A stretch of DNA of 64,000 nucleotides from Phlebiopsis flavidoalba (taxonomy: Eukaryota > Basidiomycota > Agaricomycetes > Polyporales > Phanerochaetaceae): contig JAOCPU010000073.1 of the NCBI GenBank assembly GCA_035772785.1, positions 1 to 64,000 on the forward strand. The letters run 5' to 3'. The position numbers and the translations under genes were made by a program. The notes under the pieces are model-generated. The model saw only the letters and a list, made by a program, of their open reading frames with translations, had not been told where the DNA came from and did no database searches. This document shows positions 1 to 11,379 of this stretch, piece by piece. The number at the start of each line of letters is the position of its first letter. Positions within the stretch are counted from its first letter, which is position 1.

Positions 1-345
1 CATCAGCAAAATAATCGAGTTGTTATCTACGTTTGGCTTGCCGGCTAGGGATGTCAAAACACTAGCGCGCGAGATGTCCTAAGGTAAACCTTTGAATATT
101 GCTACCTTGATTGGGAGAGATTTAAGTCATCTCCCACGTTTGACAGCCTATTATATTTGTTGACATATACCTAACATGCGTGGGTGACCATTGCAAAATA
201 ATCTAATATTTTTTCATGTTGCGCCCCGCACCCGATCCGAGCGTCCGACGTGTTTGACGGGCTCCCCGCACGACCTTCCTTTTAACTTCAAAGCTTCACC
301 TCAGGCCTTCGCGTGCGATGAGCTTGCCCTCTGTAAGGTGGGACC

Positions 346-986
346 GTGGGAAGCTCCGTGATATATAAAGCAAGCCGACGCACCAAGTATGCCCCATTCC
401 CTTCTCTTCCTCCTACTGCCACCACTGCGACCGCCGACCATCCCATCGGACCCATCCCCTCATGCCTCAACCGTCTATCCTCTGTCAGATCTCTCTTACG
501 CTATGCGCTGATTCATGCTATTCAGGCGCTAGGCCTCTACCTGGCAGTGAGTTGGGTGCGTCATTGCGAAATGCCCTGACGGATCACAGTTAGTGGCCGA
601 AGGGTTCTCGTAAGGATGAGGGTGGGTATATGCGCCATGATGAGTAAGTCTTCACTACGTGTATCACTGTTTTTGCTTAACTGGCTAACTTTTGGCTACT
701 TTCCATCACGCACAGGCGCATATCTGATAGTCTGTCAGGCAGGGAGCCCAGCGGCCCCAGCCGGAGGCGGTCAATGCTGAGCACGGTTTTAGAGTGGTAA
801 GAAACATTGTTATACGCATATAGTCCGCTAACGTGCTACAGGACTGTAGTCTCACCCCAAGTCGCTAACGGACGCAGCGGCGACTCGCTCGCACTGCACC
901 ACGAGACGGGCGCCATGACTATGGCTGTCAACATGTCAGATGCCCTGCATCAGGCTGCATGCGCCGCGCGGTCATTGACAGCGTGA
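346..986 (+). CDS. Orphan four-exon gene, product unknown
   Basis: Exons 346-546, 594-643, 716-796 and 842-986 join into one open frame of 158 codons ending in TGA. The three introns (547-593, 644-715, 797-841) have GT..AG ends; the second has a GTAAGT donor and the third GTAAGA. Splicing phases agree at every junction, so the frame is unlikely to be accidental. The first exon ends in a hydrophobic, helix-like stretch (LLRYALIHAIQALGLYLA, about residues 50-67), which may be a membrane anchor. The C-terminal exon contains ALHHETGAMTMAVNMSDALH and is rich in Ala and His. I recognise no family. The start is uncertain: ATG 346 is the only in-frame Met in exon 1, but a TATA box lies just inside it at 362-369. 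The real start may therefore be ATG 630 in exon 2, or exon 1 may carry an indel. Confidence 0.6.
362..369 (+). promoter_or_regulatory. TATA box candidate
   Basis: TATATAAA followed by a pyrimidine-rich stretch (about 398-420), which is typical of fungal transcription start regions. It sits inside the longest possible first exon of the orphan gene and argues for a start downstream of 346. Confidence 0.4.
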
Positions 987-999
987 CGCACTACGCGCA

Positions 1000-3000
1000 T
1001 TGCTGTTGCTGGGAGTGTTGTGACGCAGATGTGCACGTGATGTTATGCACGTATCCGCGGTTTTGAGATGTTTAGGTTGTGTTTCGACTGGTGTAATGTG
1101 TATTCACGCAGTTCAAGTATGAATAATATCATTTTCGCGTTGCTCCTATTTATGCCATTTGGCACATTTTGAGGAAATATTCTCAAAGACCAAGGTGAAA
1201 CAGGGTTATGTGATTTACATATGAGACCACCATGAAGTTCAAACAAACGATCATATGCTTACAATGTATTGTCTCATCGGCCTGGGTTTTACAATGATTA
1301 CCACACATGACAGGTTTTGAACCTGTGTTTGATGATACATAATTAAAGGATAGTGGATATTAGCGCCGTAATCACTGACACACGGGTCGCGGACAAGATA
1401 TTGCAGAATAGAAATATGTAATTCGAAGATAAAAGATTCTAAAGCATGTTTTTTTTCGCTTGATGACTGAGAAGCTGCAAGCAAAGTGCGCGCGACACGC
1501 AAGGCACTCAACGCCACGATTGGGGATACACGGCGCGCTAACTCTGGAACGGAAAAGTTGCAATGATAGTTGTGCAGATCTGCGCTGGGTATCGATAAAT
1601 ATCGAGCGCTTAGCGTACCGGGACATATAGACGGACAGGGAGGCGTAAGTTGCAATGGTCTTGCCCATAATTAGCATAAGTCAACTATCTCAGCAGTCAT
1701 GAATCCATTCGTAACGACAATGTCAGAAAATCGGACAAGTGTGTGTGACTTCAAATGTTGTATTGAAAACCGCTTATAGGCGTTCATCCGACAGTGTTGG
1801 TAGAGACGGCCCGATAGCCGCGTCTCAATTTCTTGTAACCTCCGGAAGCGGTAACAAAAATCGCACTTTCACCACGGTTTCGACCGAAAAATGTTTGGGT
1901 TTTAGGAAGAGATCCCCACCTCGCCCAAACACGCATTGGAAACGAAAATTTACTTTATTACATAAATCGTAAATGGCGGGTAGTCAGATGTGGCGTACGC
2001 GGAAAGCCAAATTTCATTGCCTAGTTTTGCAGCGCGAAATGATCTCGTACTACTCCATCATGTATTAACCCCGCACCTGCAAATCATGAACATCACAAAT
2101 CGCAGGTCTGTTGATGGGAGCAGACGGGACCCCCTGAGTGCCTGGCAAAGATTGGAACGTATTTGCAGAGTGTTTAGCGTGGCTACCAAGTAGCTTCACC
2201 CATCCTGAATCACGTCACAAAGTCGGGATCCATAAACCACCGAGGACGCACCTGTGGCTACCAGGTTGTGCGTGATGATGTAGTATACGAGGATCAATGC
2301 TGCTTGTGTCCGACAAATATCCGGAATTCAATGTGGAAGCTCACGAGTGCCATTGCCCTTGTCGCGGTTACGCAGAACGCCACTGAGCCGCACCCCGCAT
2401 TACCGACATCAGACTCCGGAGTAGATGATGAAAATGTGGCCCCTGTGCGCCTGTCAGAGATCTCCCACGACGCAGTGGCTAGTATGACATTCTAGTTACC
2501 GGGGAAAAGGCTATTCTCTATCTAAAGTAAATTGCGCACGCAAAGCGCGCGGAAACGACGGGGGGGGGGGGGGGGGGGAGGCGCCGTAACGGTGTAAGAG
2601 TATACCCGTGTACGCTGCTCATGCACCCTACGCCGGCGGCGCGCAGGCATAATATGCGTATGCAGAATTTAAAAAGGAGGACGTGTCATAGCAGCCATGT
2701 TGTTAAAGTATTCACGTAGCCGAGCGCGCGACGTACTCAGACCGGGATACTGCCGACTATGAAGTGTTAGAGATTTACTGTGGAGACTACCTCAGGATAT
2801 CCTCCTGGCGCACTCAGCTGGGTAGGGCTGTTGTCCGCGCACCACTTACAATCACATGCCACGCTCGCAAGCATCTAAAACCGACTGTCTGACAAAAAAC
2901 TAGCCAGCACCCCCACACAACACAAAACAAAAGCCTATCCCGAAGCCACGACACACCCCCGTCCATCAGACCTCGCAATTACAAACCAGCGCGATCAATC
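1000..3000. other. No recognisable gene; G19 homopolymer
   Basis: Open frames of 65-134 codons occur on both strands, but none shows a known domain or convincing splice partners. The minus-strand frame 1251-1655 has the most protein-like composition (an Ala/Leu-rich helix in the middle) and could be a small hypothetical gene. Positions 2560-2578 are a run of 19 G, a likely length-unstable tract and a likely place for a consensus error. Confidence 0.4.
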
Positions 3001-3174
3001 CCGCCCGCCCTGCCCCGGACACCCCGCCCCGCAATGCCCATCATCCTCAAACCCGCACCCCGCACTCCCGATCGGTCAATGCGCGCACAGGGGCCCCATC
3101 AAAGAGCGCCCACCGTCGATCACGGATTCCATCCGTGGGCGCCAGGCACGGCGAGCCCCTCGGAGTTCATGTTT

Positions 3175-3560
3175 TCTGCTTTTCTGCGAGCCACATCAGG
3201 CAGGTCGCAAGCGGGAGGGGGCGGGCGGGTGCGCCGCGTCCGTCCCGTCCAGCCCGACGCTTTACAGAGTCGCAGCGCGGGGAAACAAGAGCTGAGATAC
3301 TTATAAGTAGCCCCCTTGACATAACATTGACATGGCACGGCAGCGACAGACAGGATCCCATCGCGTGCCCCTCCACACACCCGCACTGGCTCTCCCAAAA
3401 CACTCCCGCTTTTCCGCGCCCCCCCGATGTTTTTTGCACGCGGGGAAACAAGGAGCTGCTACTCGTATTCCCAGTTTTGACGCGACATTGACGGACGTAC
3501 AGCGACAGACAGATCCCATCGCGTGTGCCCCCCCGCACTGGCCCACCACCCGCTTTGTGT
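3175..3560. repeat. Tandem repeat, about 160 bp period
   Basis: Two clear copies and part of a third. CGGGGAAACA recurs at 3278 and 3441, and CAGCGACAGACAG followed by ATCCCATCGCGTG recurs at 3341 and 3500. Each copy also ends in a C-rich stretch with CCCGCACTGGC. The overlapping open frames on both strands here are products of GC-rich repetitive DNA. Confidence 0.7.
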
Positions 3561-3900
3561 GGCACCAGCGCACCAGCGCACCCGCACCGCGCCCTCTCAA
3601 CCTTCCCTAGGCTACCCGCTTCCCACTACTCTCTAAGCACGTAGCACTAGCACCCCATCCCGCCAGCAGCGGACCGCGCGTGCACGCACGCACCGCACAA
3701 TCCAGAATTAACCACCATTAACCACGTCCCTTCACGCCCCTCCCAGACCTTCCCAGGGCCCCGACGCGTCTGCCCGATCACCGTGATCAGCTCCCGTGTC
3801 GATCGCGCGCGGGAAACACGTGATTCCCCGCCCATCTCGCCCTTCTGTTTGTCGATTCTTTTGTCTGTTCTTCTGTCTGTTCGTCGTGTGCGCTGCTTCT

Positions 3901-3950
3901 CTCCCGTCAGCGGTGGTGCCTGGTTCTCTCCCGTCAGCGGTGGCCTGGTT
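3901..3950. repeat. 27-bp direct repeat, two copies
   Basis: CTCCCGTCAGCGGTGG occurs at 3901 and again at 3928, each followed by a GCCTGGTTCT-like segment. A second short duplication follows at about 4004-4050, where GGTTGGGATTCACGGG occurs twice. Confidence 0.75.
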
Positions 3951-4457
3951 CTGTTCGGGAGGGACGCTCGGTGCGGTGGGTGAGCCTGGATGACACAAAC
4001 GGGGTTGGGATTCACGGGCTGGGATTACTCCGGGGGTTGGGATTCACGGGCCTGAAAATGAAGCTCGAATGGAATGGGCGAATAGAATGGGCGGTGGGCA
4101 GGGGGTGCGACGGGGTCTTGCGCGGGCCCGCCGGATGGAACGGGGGAAGGGAGGGGACCCTCTGGGTGGACGTCGTCTCCTCTGCTGCAGGTTTGCGTAG
4201 CAACGCAATATTGCGGATTCACGTTTCCTGAGCACATGCGCCGCGGGGTCGTATAGGGTCTCTGTCTGGGTCGCGATCGACGGCGGGGGGCGTTGCGGCG
4301 GGATGGAAGCGAGTTCGTTGGAGGCGTAGATCCAGAACATGCATACACGTTGGAAAATCTATCGTTCATTCATAGTCCAACAAAGCGTACGTGTGTACAA
4401 AGCAATGATGATACAAACACAGAAAGCAGAGCGCAGACTACTCGATACAGGGTATGT

Positions 4458-5765
4458 TCAAACCACAAGCCACAAAACCACAACAGGGTATACTTCCAGT
4501 CCATTCCGGTCCACAAGGGCAGGGCAGATCACCGCCACTTCCGGTCGCACGCAGCGCGCGCGCGCTCGCAGCGCTCGCGAGCGCCGCGAGCCGCCAGAGG
4601 CCCTCTTCGCCCGCGCGCAGCTGGCGCTCGCGTTGCTCGCTGTGCGCCCACTCGCGTCTCCCCTCCGCGCTCTCCTCCCGCCTCTCCTCCCGCCGCGACC
4701 ATTCACGCTCCTGCTCCCGCCGCCGCGCGAAGGGAGACCGCTCGGGCCATGCGCGCTGCGCAGAGAGCCCACTCGGCGTGGGGAGCGGTTCGGGAGAGTG
4801 CGGCTGCCGGGGCTCGGCGAGCGGCCCTCGCTCGCGAGGGAGCTGTAGCTCGACGACCGGAGGGCGAGAAGCTCAGGGGCGGCGTCTCGTCCGCGTGCTT
4901 CAGCTCGACAAGCTGCCGTGCGAGTACCTGACCCGATGCTTCTCCGGGGGCCGTGTACGGCTCGTACGCCTAGACTCGACGGGGAGAACGCGGAACTCGC
5001 TGAAGGGGAGAAAGGAATGCGACAAGGAAGAGGAGGGGGAGAATGAGGAAGCGGAGAAGGGGGTTGTGGAGGAGGAGGGTGATGAAGGTGTGGGAGGTGG
5101 CGGGGAGGAGGGGAGAGAGACGGCGAGGCCGGCCGGCGGTGGTTGCGCCAGTGGCGGCGCATGTTGGAGTTGACGTTGAAGCGGCGTTTACAGCCTGGAT
5201 GCGACGGCACTGGAAAGCTATTCTCCTTCCAACCTCGCATCCCTTTAGAATGGAAGGGGCAAGACTCACGTTTTGCCCCCGAGTGTGCGTGTTCACGGGA
5301 TACTTGAGGCTACTCGGTCTGTTAAATCTACGAGAGGTTAGTAGGGAGCCAAGTAAGGAAGCAGGGGGCGCACCGTTTTGGTAGGGGCAGTGCGGACAAC
5401 TGTTGCTTCTTCTCCTCGCCCTGCGGCGCATAGTCAGAGGCTCTCCTCGCTGCGCAGGCTGCTGCGGAGGCAGCGCCGAGCGGCGGCGCGAGCGCGGGGG
5501 AGCGCAATGTGTGTGAGGCACGGGCGGGGCTGCACTTCGCATTAGCATTGTACTATTCAGAGTAACGTGTGTGCTCACCTTGGCGACGGGCTGGGACAGC
5601 GCGGGCGGGGACGACGACGAGTGGCGAGGAGGGCGCAGAGGAGGCGGGGCGTACCACCCTTTCATCATATGCTCTACACCCATCAGCCTCCCACCCGGGA
5701 GGAGGAGGAATCAACGCACCGGGGAACATCTCGTTGATGCTCGGGAGCGACACGCGTGGCGTCAT
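4458..5765 (-). CDS. C2H2 zinc-finger protein, canonical family member
   Basis: Putative nuclear DNA-binding protein. Exon 1 (5765-5720) encodes MTPRVSLPSINEMFP and ends in phase 1. The intron 5719-5674 leads to exon 2 (5673-5579), which encodes EHMMKGWYAPPPLRPPRH and more Ser/Pro-rich sequence. Finger 1 is split by an intron: a CPHC knuckle near 5390-5400, then FNRPSSLK and an NTHT segment at about 5280-5340. After another intron, finger 2 is read as HPGCKRRFNVNSNMRRHWRNH (about 5150-5215). NRPSSL and FNVNSNMRRH are hallmarks of a widespread agaricomycete two-finger family. The Pro/Ser/Arg-rich C-terminal tail stays open down to 4458, longer than in the other members here. Small frame inconsistencies remain before finger 1 and at the first Cys of finger 2. 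A TATA-like TATAAGA lies at 5841-5847 on the same strand. Confidence 0.8.
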
Positions 5766-5840
5766 CTCTGCGCGGGGAGGAGGGACGGGAGGGCTTGAGG
5801 CAGGGGCGCGGCGCAGGAGAGGTTATCTGGCGGCGGCTGC

Positions 5841-5847
5841 TCTTATA
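5841..5847 (-). promoter_or_regulatory. TATA box of the minus-strand C2H2 gene
   Basis: TATAAGA on the minus strand, about 76-82 bp upstream of ATG 5765, a spacing similar to other promoters in the window. Confidence 0.5.
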
Positions 5848-5849
5848 CG

Positions 5850-7600
5850 CCCCGGTCCGCCGATCGCGCGTGTGCGTCTGCCGGCTGCCTGCCTGCCTGC
5901 GAGCGGAAAGGGGGGCTGCTGGCCCGCAGAGAACGATCAATCGCGATGGCCCCCGCTGGGCGAGACGGGGCTGGGAAGCGCGTGCCGATTATGCCGTGCA
6001 TGACGTGCGCCGATCCAATTTCAGCGTGTCCCCTCGGGACGATTGCGATGCGCCGCCCGATGCAGATCTGTTGCGCGCGTGTGGCGCCGATCGTGTGCGC
6101 GCTCACAGCGACGTCGTCGCGGGGTAGCATCGGCTGGCGCGAGCGGCTGCGAGAGCGAGCGGCGGGGTAGGACGACGGCGCGGGAGGCGACGCCTCGAGG
6201 GGATGACGCAGCGCCCACGCTCCAGGTGTTTAGCGTTCTTTCTTCCGAGCTGGCAGGCCAGACCCCCGCGGATCCCAGCGCGCAACGCTGGATCCTCGGC
6301 CTCGTGCCGCTTGTGCTGCTCCCTTCCCGTCCCGCTCCCCCGCCCCTCCCCACCCCCGCACACACACCGACACCACCGAGCGCGCGCCCGCGCCCGCCCG
6401 CCGCCGGCACCAGTCCCACGACACCGAGAGCACAGCGCGCAGCGCACCGGCGCGCGGGACCCCGAGTTGTGTGCGCACAACGTGGTGGGCGCAAGCGCAC
6501 ACCGCACGCTCCAAGGCAGGCGATACGTCATCTGTCTGACCATGCCAGCGACGCAGGATTGGCGGGATCCGCGCCACGCCTGCCCTGCCCTGGCCCTTTC
6601 CTCCCCCCTGGTTTTTTTCTCGCCACGCACAGGACGCCGCGCTCTGCGCGGATCGGCGCTACGAGCCCGGTGTGCGCCGCGCGCGCGCTGCCCTGGTGTC
6701 CTGTCCGTGCGCGGCGGCGCGCAGAGCGGGTTCTGCCCGCCGGCAAGCCGATCTCGTCCGTCCCAGAATCCGGGGGCGAAGCACGGGACGGGTACGCACG
6801 CGCATAGCGCGCGTCGGGCTCCGGAGGTTCGCGGGAACGGGCGGCGTGCGACGTGCTCGGGGTGCTATCCCCGTACTGGGCGCGTCTGGGAGGACACTTG
6901 GCTGCCCCGTGCGCTAGCAAACGAGTGGTGCGAGGGACTCTCTCGGCGCTCGCTGCTAGGGAAAGGATAGCCCCCCTCCCCTTTGCGCTCTCGGCGTAGT
7001 AGGCATGCCCCACACCAGCTGAGCACGCCCTCTGCGCAGGACGGGACGCGGGGGAGCGCCCATAGCCGGCGTCCCAGGATGGGACGCCGGCGAAGATCGA
7101 TGACGATCGTCGCCGGCGTGTTGGGAAACGACGGCGTCGCTGGTGCTCGACGCCGCCTCGCCTCGGGCGGCGGCGGGCGAGCACAGGAAGGGCCGTATGC
7201 GTTCTCCTGGGGCGTGGCGCGGCCCCCTTTGGTGGTGCACTCTGCTAAGCGGTGCGCCCGCTAGCTAGAGAGCCCTGCTGAGGCGAGAGCGACATGGTTC
7301 CCAGGTCGCGCTCCGCAGAGCACGGAGCGGTGCGCTGCGAGCCCGGTCGTGGGGGATAGGTCCGCCGCATAACATTGCACATTCCTCGCGTCGCGAGGCC
7401 CATCGGAGGGCCCCACGATCCTCTCCTCCTCTCCTCCCTACGTACGTACGTGCTCTGCCTGTAGGTAGCGTCCGAGAGTGGCCTTGTGCCGGCAGAAGAG
7501 CGCATACCAGCCCGATCCAGCAGGTTTACGGCACCCTGTTTTTCGCACTCCGCTGACGTGCCGTCGCGCGCCGTGCACACCGCACGCATTGGGAAGCTTC
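5850..7600. other. GC- and CpG-rich stretch without a recognisable gene
   Basis: All six frames hold long openings because the DNA is so GC-rich that stop codons are rare. Strands and frames contradict each other, and translations are Arg/Pro/Ala-rich with no domain. I found no convincing intron pairs joining them. Confidence 0.5.
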
Positions 7601-7619
7601 AGATGCACCCCGCCAGTAC

Positions 7620-8110
7620 CCCGCTGTCATGACCGCATGCGCCGCCCAAGTCTCCCACAGACCATCAGACGACCGATGCGCCGCTCGAACCGCACCCTGC
7701 GCACCGACCCAATCGGGAAGCTACCAGGCATGTCCGTTGGGAACGACAAGGCATCGCGCTGGGACTTGCAACAACTCCGCTTCCACGCCGTCAGGCGGTC
7801 GCTCGAACAGCACCTTGCGTACTAGGAATCCCCAAAGCACCCTCAAAGCAGCCCGCTGAGACTCCGCCGCCACGTCCCCCTTGCAGCGCATGCGCCGCTC
7901 GAACAGCACCCTACGCACCCACCCAAAACGAGAATCTACCAGGCAGCCCGTGGGGACTTGCAACAACTCCGCTTCCACGCCGTCAGGCGGTCGCTCGAAC
8001 CACCTCATACCCAACCCAAAAAGGCACCCAATACACCCCAGCAACAGCTCCGCCGCGTAGCACATGCGCCGCTCGAATGCGCGCCCGCTCCCACGCGTGC
8101 TGCATATGCG
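7620..8110. repeat. Degenerate tandem repeat, about 190-215 bp period
   Basis: GACTTGCAACAACTCCGCTT, followed by the same CCACGCCGTCAGGCGGTCGC block, occurs at about 7763 and 7954. ATGCGCCGCTCGAA recurs near 7675, 7889 and 8065, with a diverged copy near 7636. Segments such as GAACAGCACCCTRCGCAC fall between them. Confidence 0.7.
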
Positions 8111-8296
8111 GCGGCGGGGTGGGATGTAAGGGAGCTGCGCGCGCGGGCCGGGGGCGTGTGGTTTTCTGGGTGGGTGGTCTAGATGGGGGGTTTTTGGCTT
8201 TTGTGCCTGGGTTTTGGTAGTATGGAGGAGGGGGGAGGCTCCGCTCATAGGGGCTCTGCGATGGGGGATGCAGAGGAAGAGCCAACCGTTAAAGCG

Positions 8297-8450
8297 AACT
8301 CCGCTGTGAGATGGGCGTCGCCGCTCATACACTCTCTCCCTGCGCCCTCGCTCGAGCCCGAACTCCGCTGCGAGATGGGCGTCGCCGCTCGTATGTGATT
8401 TCTGGCCTATCGATGCAGCAGGAGCCCAAACTCCGCCGCCGCCCCGCGAG
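8297..8450. repeat. 64-bp direct repeat
   Basis: AACTCCGCTGTGAGATGGGC at 8297 and its near-copy at 8361 share the following GTCGCCGCTC. A weaker third start, AACTCCGCCGCC, lies near 8430. Confidence 0.7.
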
Positions 8451-10600
8451 CACTGTTCGCGTCGATGCACGCAGATCCTCGGCGCGTCGGGCGTGCGCTC
8501 GCGCCGACGCGCCTGCCCATCCTTCTTGCCCCTTCTCCTGCCTACTACTGCCTTCTTCTGCATACCCCTTCTTTGCCTACTCCCTCGCGGTCCTCCCATT
8601 CATCCACCTCCTCCTCCGGACGCGATGCCCACCCACGCGTCCATATATCCGCATTGCCTTCCCCGCGCCAGAAGAATGCCCTCCGTGCCTCCCACCTCCC
8701 GTACGCCGTTTTCCAGACGGGATATCCGTATATCCACGGCTTCGAATCCTCCATTCGCGCGCTGGAACTTTGCATTCGCGCGCAGGGCAGGTAGGCACGT
8801 CTTCGAATCGCGCAGGCGCGCAGGGGAACGGGAAAGGGGAAGGGGCGAGCGCGGGGGGCTCCGCTCCCGCGAGCCTTCCAAGCGCGCTGGTGGCGTCCTG
8901 GGGGCGCGTTATTGTGACCTGGTGATGGGCGGCGCGTCCCAGTCTTACGGCAGACGCAGAGGCAGGGGCATTGCAGGGGCATGGGCGGGGTAATATATCG
9001 TGTGTTCTGCAATTGATTGGTACGCGAGCCTCGTTTACTACCTGTGGAAGGCTGATCATTTTACACCAGTTACTCGAGTGGTTCGGCGCGATGAGGAGGC
9101 TCGTGGCGCGCGACTGCGCGCGTCGGACGTGCAGCGGCAACGCCCCCCGCACAACGCGACAGCAAATCTGGGTTAATTCGGTACGGGCATCACCTCACAC
9201 CAAAGTGCGCTAGCTTACCCCTGCCGCAGTCGTTCCTGGTGCTTGGGCCGCGCGCGGCGGGGGTGGGGCGGTGGTGACGCGCCTACGTCGCGGAGGTAGC
9301 AGTTAGGTGCGGCGGTATTCGCGACGGATATGCGTTAGGCTCGTTGGTGCGGCAGTCGCGCGAAGAGTTTCTGGACTGGGCGCGCTGCGTGGTAGAGAGC
9401 AGGCGCGTCGCGCGGACGGCGCGCGGGCGGCGCTGATGGTGGTTCGCATCGCGATTAGACTGGTTGATTCTGGCCGGAGGCGCGAATTTCTGGTGCGCCC
9501 CTTTTGCCTCTACCACGGCGCCCCGTATGCTCATTGCTCCATGGCAGCCCGCGCGCTCGATGGCGGGCGCAATGTATCGCGCACAAGAATAAATCTCCAT
9601 AGCGACAACGACATCCCGAAATCGGGAACAAGCTAGACAACAAGGCCGCACCCTGCGTACTCGCCATCTGCCAGCAGAGGCTCATCACGACAGGTTCAGC
9701 GCGCGGCGGCACTGGCTAGATTCGAGCTAGAAGCGCGCGCCCGCCCAAGGGCGATCTGCCTGCGTTCGACGACAGAAACGTTCATTCCGGGCGGGCGGAG
9801 GGCTGTGGCGCACGGCGCACCGGCCCGCGTGCGCCCGTCTAGCGGTGGCGCGCCCTGGCGCATACATGCACTGTATCGACCACGCACAGAATAATAGAAC
9901 TCCGACGTGTGCTGAGGACTCTCCGACCGGATGTAGAGCACGCGGCGGGTTTGATGGCAGCTCCGCGAATCGCGGCTATCGACGTCGGATTGGCGTTCAG
10001 GTTCTGCTCGCCGGGGCGTGGAGGAGCAGCATGCCGCCGCGGGTGGGGGGCCGTGGGTTGTGCACGATGGGTTCCGTAACGCGTTCGCCTTCTATGCTGC
10101 CTCGATTCTCAGCCAGACTAAGTGCCCACAGACAGCTCGTCCCAGCACTCCCTTCGATTCCCACCAGTCCCACCACACCGTGCACCCCACAGCTCCATCC
10201 CTGCCGCGCACACTGCCGACGCTAGACACTAGACCGCGACCGACAGCACCCCACGAGCGAGACGCACAACAAGCGGGAGAAACACGGATCCGCTCCCGCG
10301 AAGCTCGTCGCGTCTCGGGCGACGTGCCGAGGAGAGCGCGGCCGGGGCGGCGGCGGACCCCCCCCCCCCCGGCGGCGGCAGTACTTTTTCTTTCTTTCTT
10401 CCCCGATGGAATGGATGGGCGTTGGCGTTTTGGCGGGGGGTTTTTTTTTTGGGCGCGTGCGGGGTGGTGTGTGTCAGCGGGGGTTTGTGATGAGAGGCGA
10501 GGCGATCTGGGAGCGGCGGGGCGCGCGTGTGAAACGCATCGATGGTGAGGTGGTTGCTTTCTTTGGTTTGGCACCGCGGTTTGACGTTTGGGTCTAGAAT
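8450..10600. other. GC-rich stretch, nothing recognised
   Basis: Long overlapping open frames on both strands are again composition artefacts. Homopolymers occur at about 10360-10370 (C) and 10441-10450 (T). No domain or consistent exon chain was seen. Confidence 0.45.
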
Positions 10601-10639
10601 ACCAGCGCGATTAGACCCTCCCGGTTCGGCGCAAAGGGG

Positions 10640-11370
10640 GGCGGGGCGTGTGGCTCGGTGGCGGCGGACAATGTAGCTGCTCCTTGTGGGAGAAACGGGC
10701 GGACGACGAGGTATTTTTCTTCGTCCGGTTGAGTTGGCTGTGCCCCGCTGAACGCGTCGTCAGGCTAGGACGCGAAAAGGTCTGGAACGTGCAAGGGTAC
10801 CAAGCCGTCCCGACCAAGTGACTGGTAAATTACACAAATGACGCGTGTCGGGTCACGCAAGCTGGGCGCGCCCCGCCGCCCGCAGCGGAGAGTCGAAACG
10901 CGGAGGTTGCGCCGCGTTTTTTCGTCCTGAATTTGTCGCGTCGGACTGACCGGTTGTCAGGCTAGGACAACTACGCTTTACAGAGTATAGTCGCTCCTGG
11001 GGGCCCCGCCCGCAAAGAAGCCGACGACCGCACAACATCGTAAGTTGAGTCACTAAACAGGGCTTCCTGACTGTCGCTCTGACATCGATAACGCAACAGA
11101 AGGTGAGGAACCGTTGTCCTCAGAGCCCTTGTTGCACTGACCGGTAGGCAGGGTGGACGTGTCGTCGGCACGTTCCAGAACATAGCGACCACGTACAGAG
11201 TCGGTCCTAGGTTCAGATTCACGCCAGATAAAAGATAGTGGAAATCAAATAACGACGGCCGACACTCCTTCTCAGCGGATCACAATGCGGCCAAGGTAAA
11301 TTGAATATTTTGTCCTTTTTCATTTTTAAGGCTGTGACTGACGTTCGTCTGTCACGGCTAGGTAAGATTC
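10640..11370. repeat. Diverged satellite-like tandem repeat, about 195 bp unit
   Basis: GTCAGGCTAGGAC occurs at 10759 and 10956 (period 197). Diverged versions follow at about 11144 (GTAGGCAGGGTGGAC) and 11351 (GTCACGGCTAGG). Upstream of the motif each unit has a T-rich TTTTTCKTCC segment, then GACTGAC or a relative of it. Four units can be recognised, with divergence increasing to the right. Confidence 0.6.
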
Positions 11371-11379
11371 ACAGGCCAT

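Noticed and set aside
8740..8815. tRNA T-loop-like TTCGAATC motifs
   Set aside because: No acceptor or anticodon stems can be paired around them; they are likely chance matches in repetitive GC-rich DNA.
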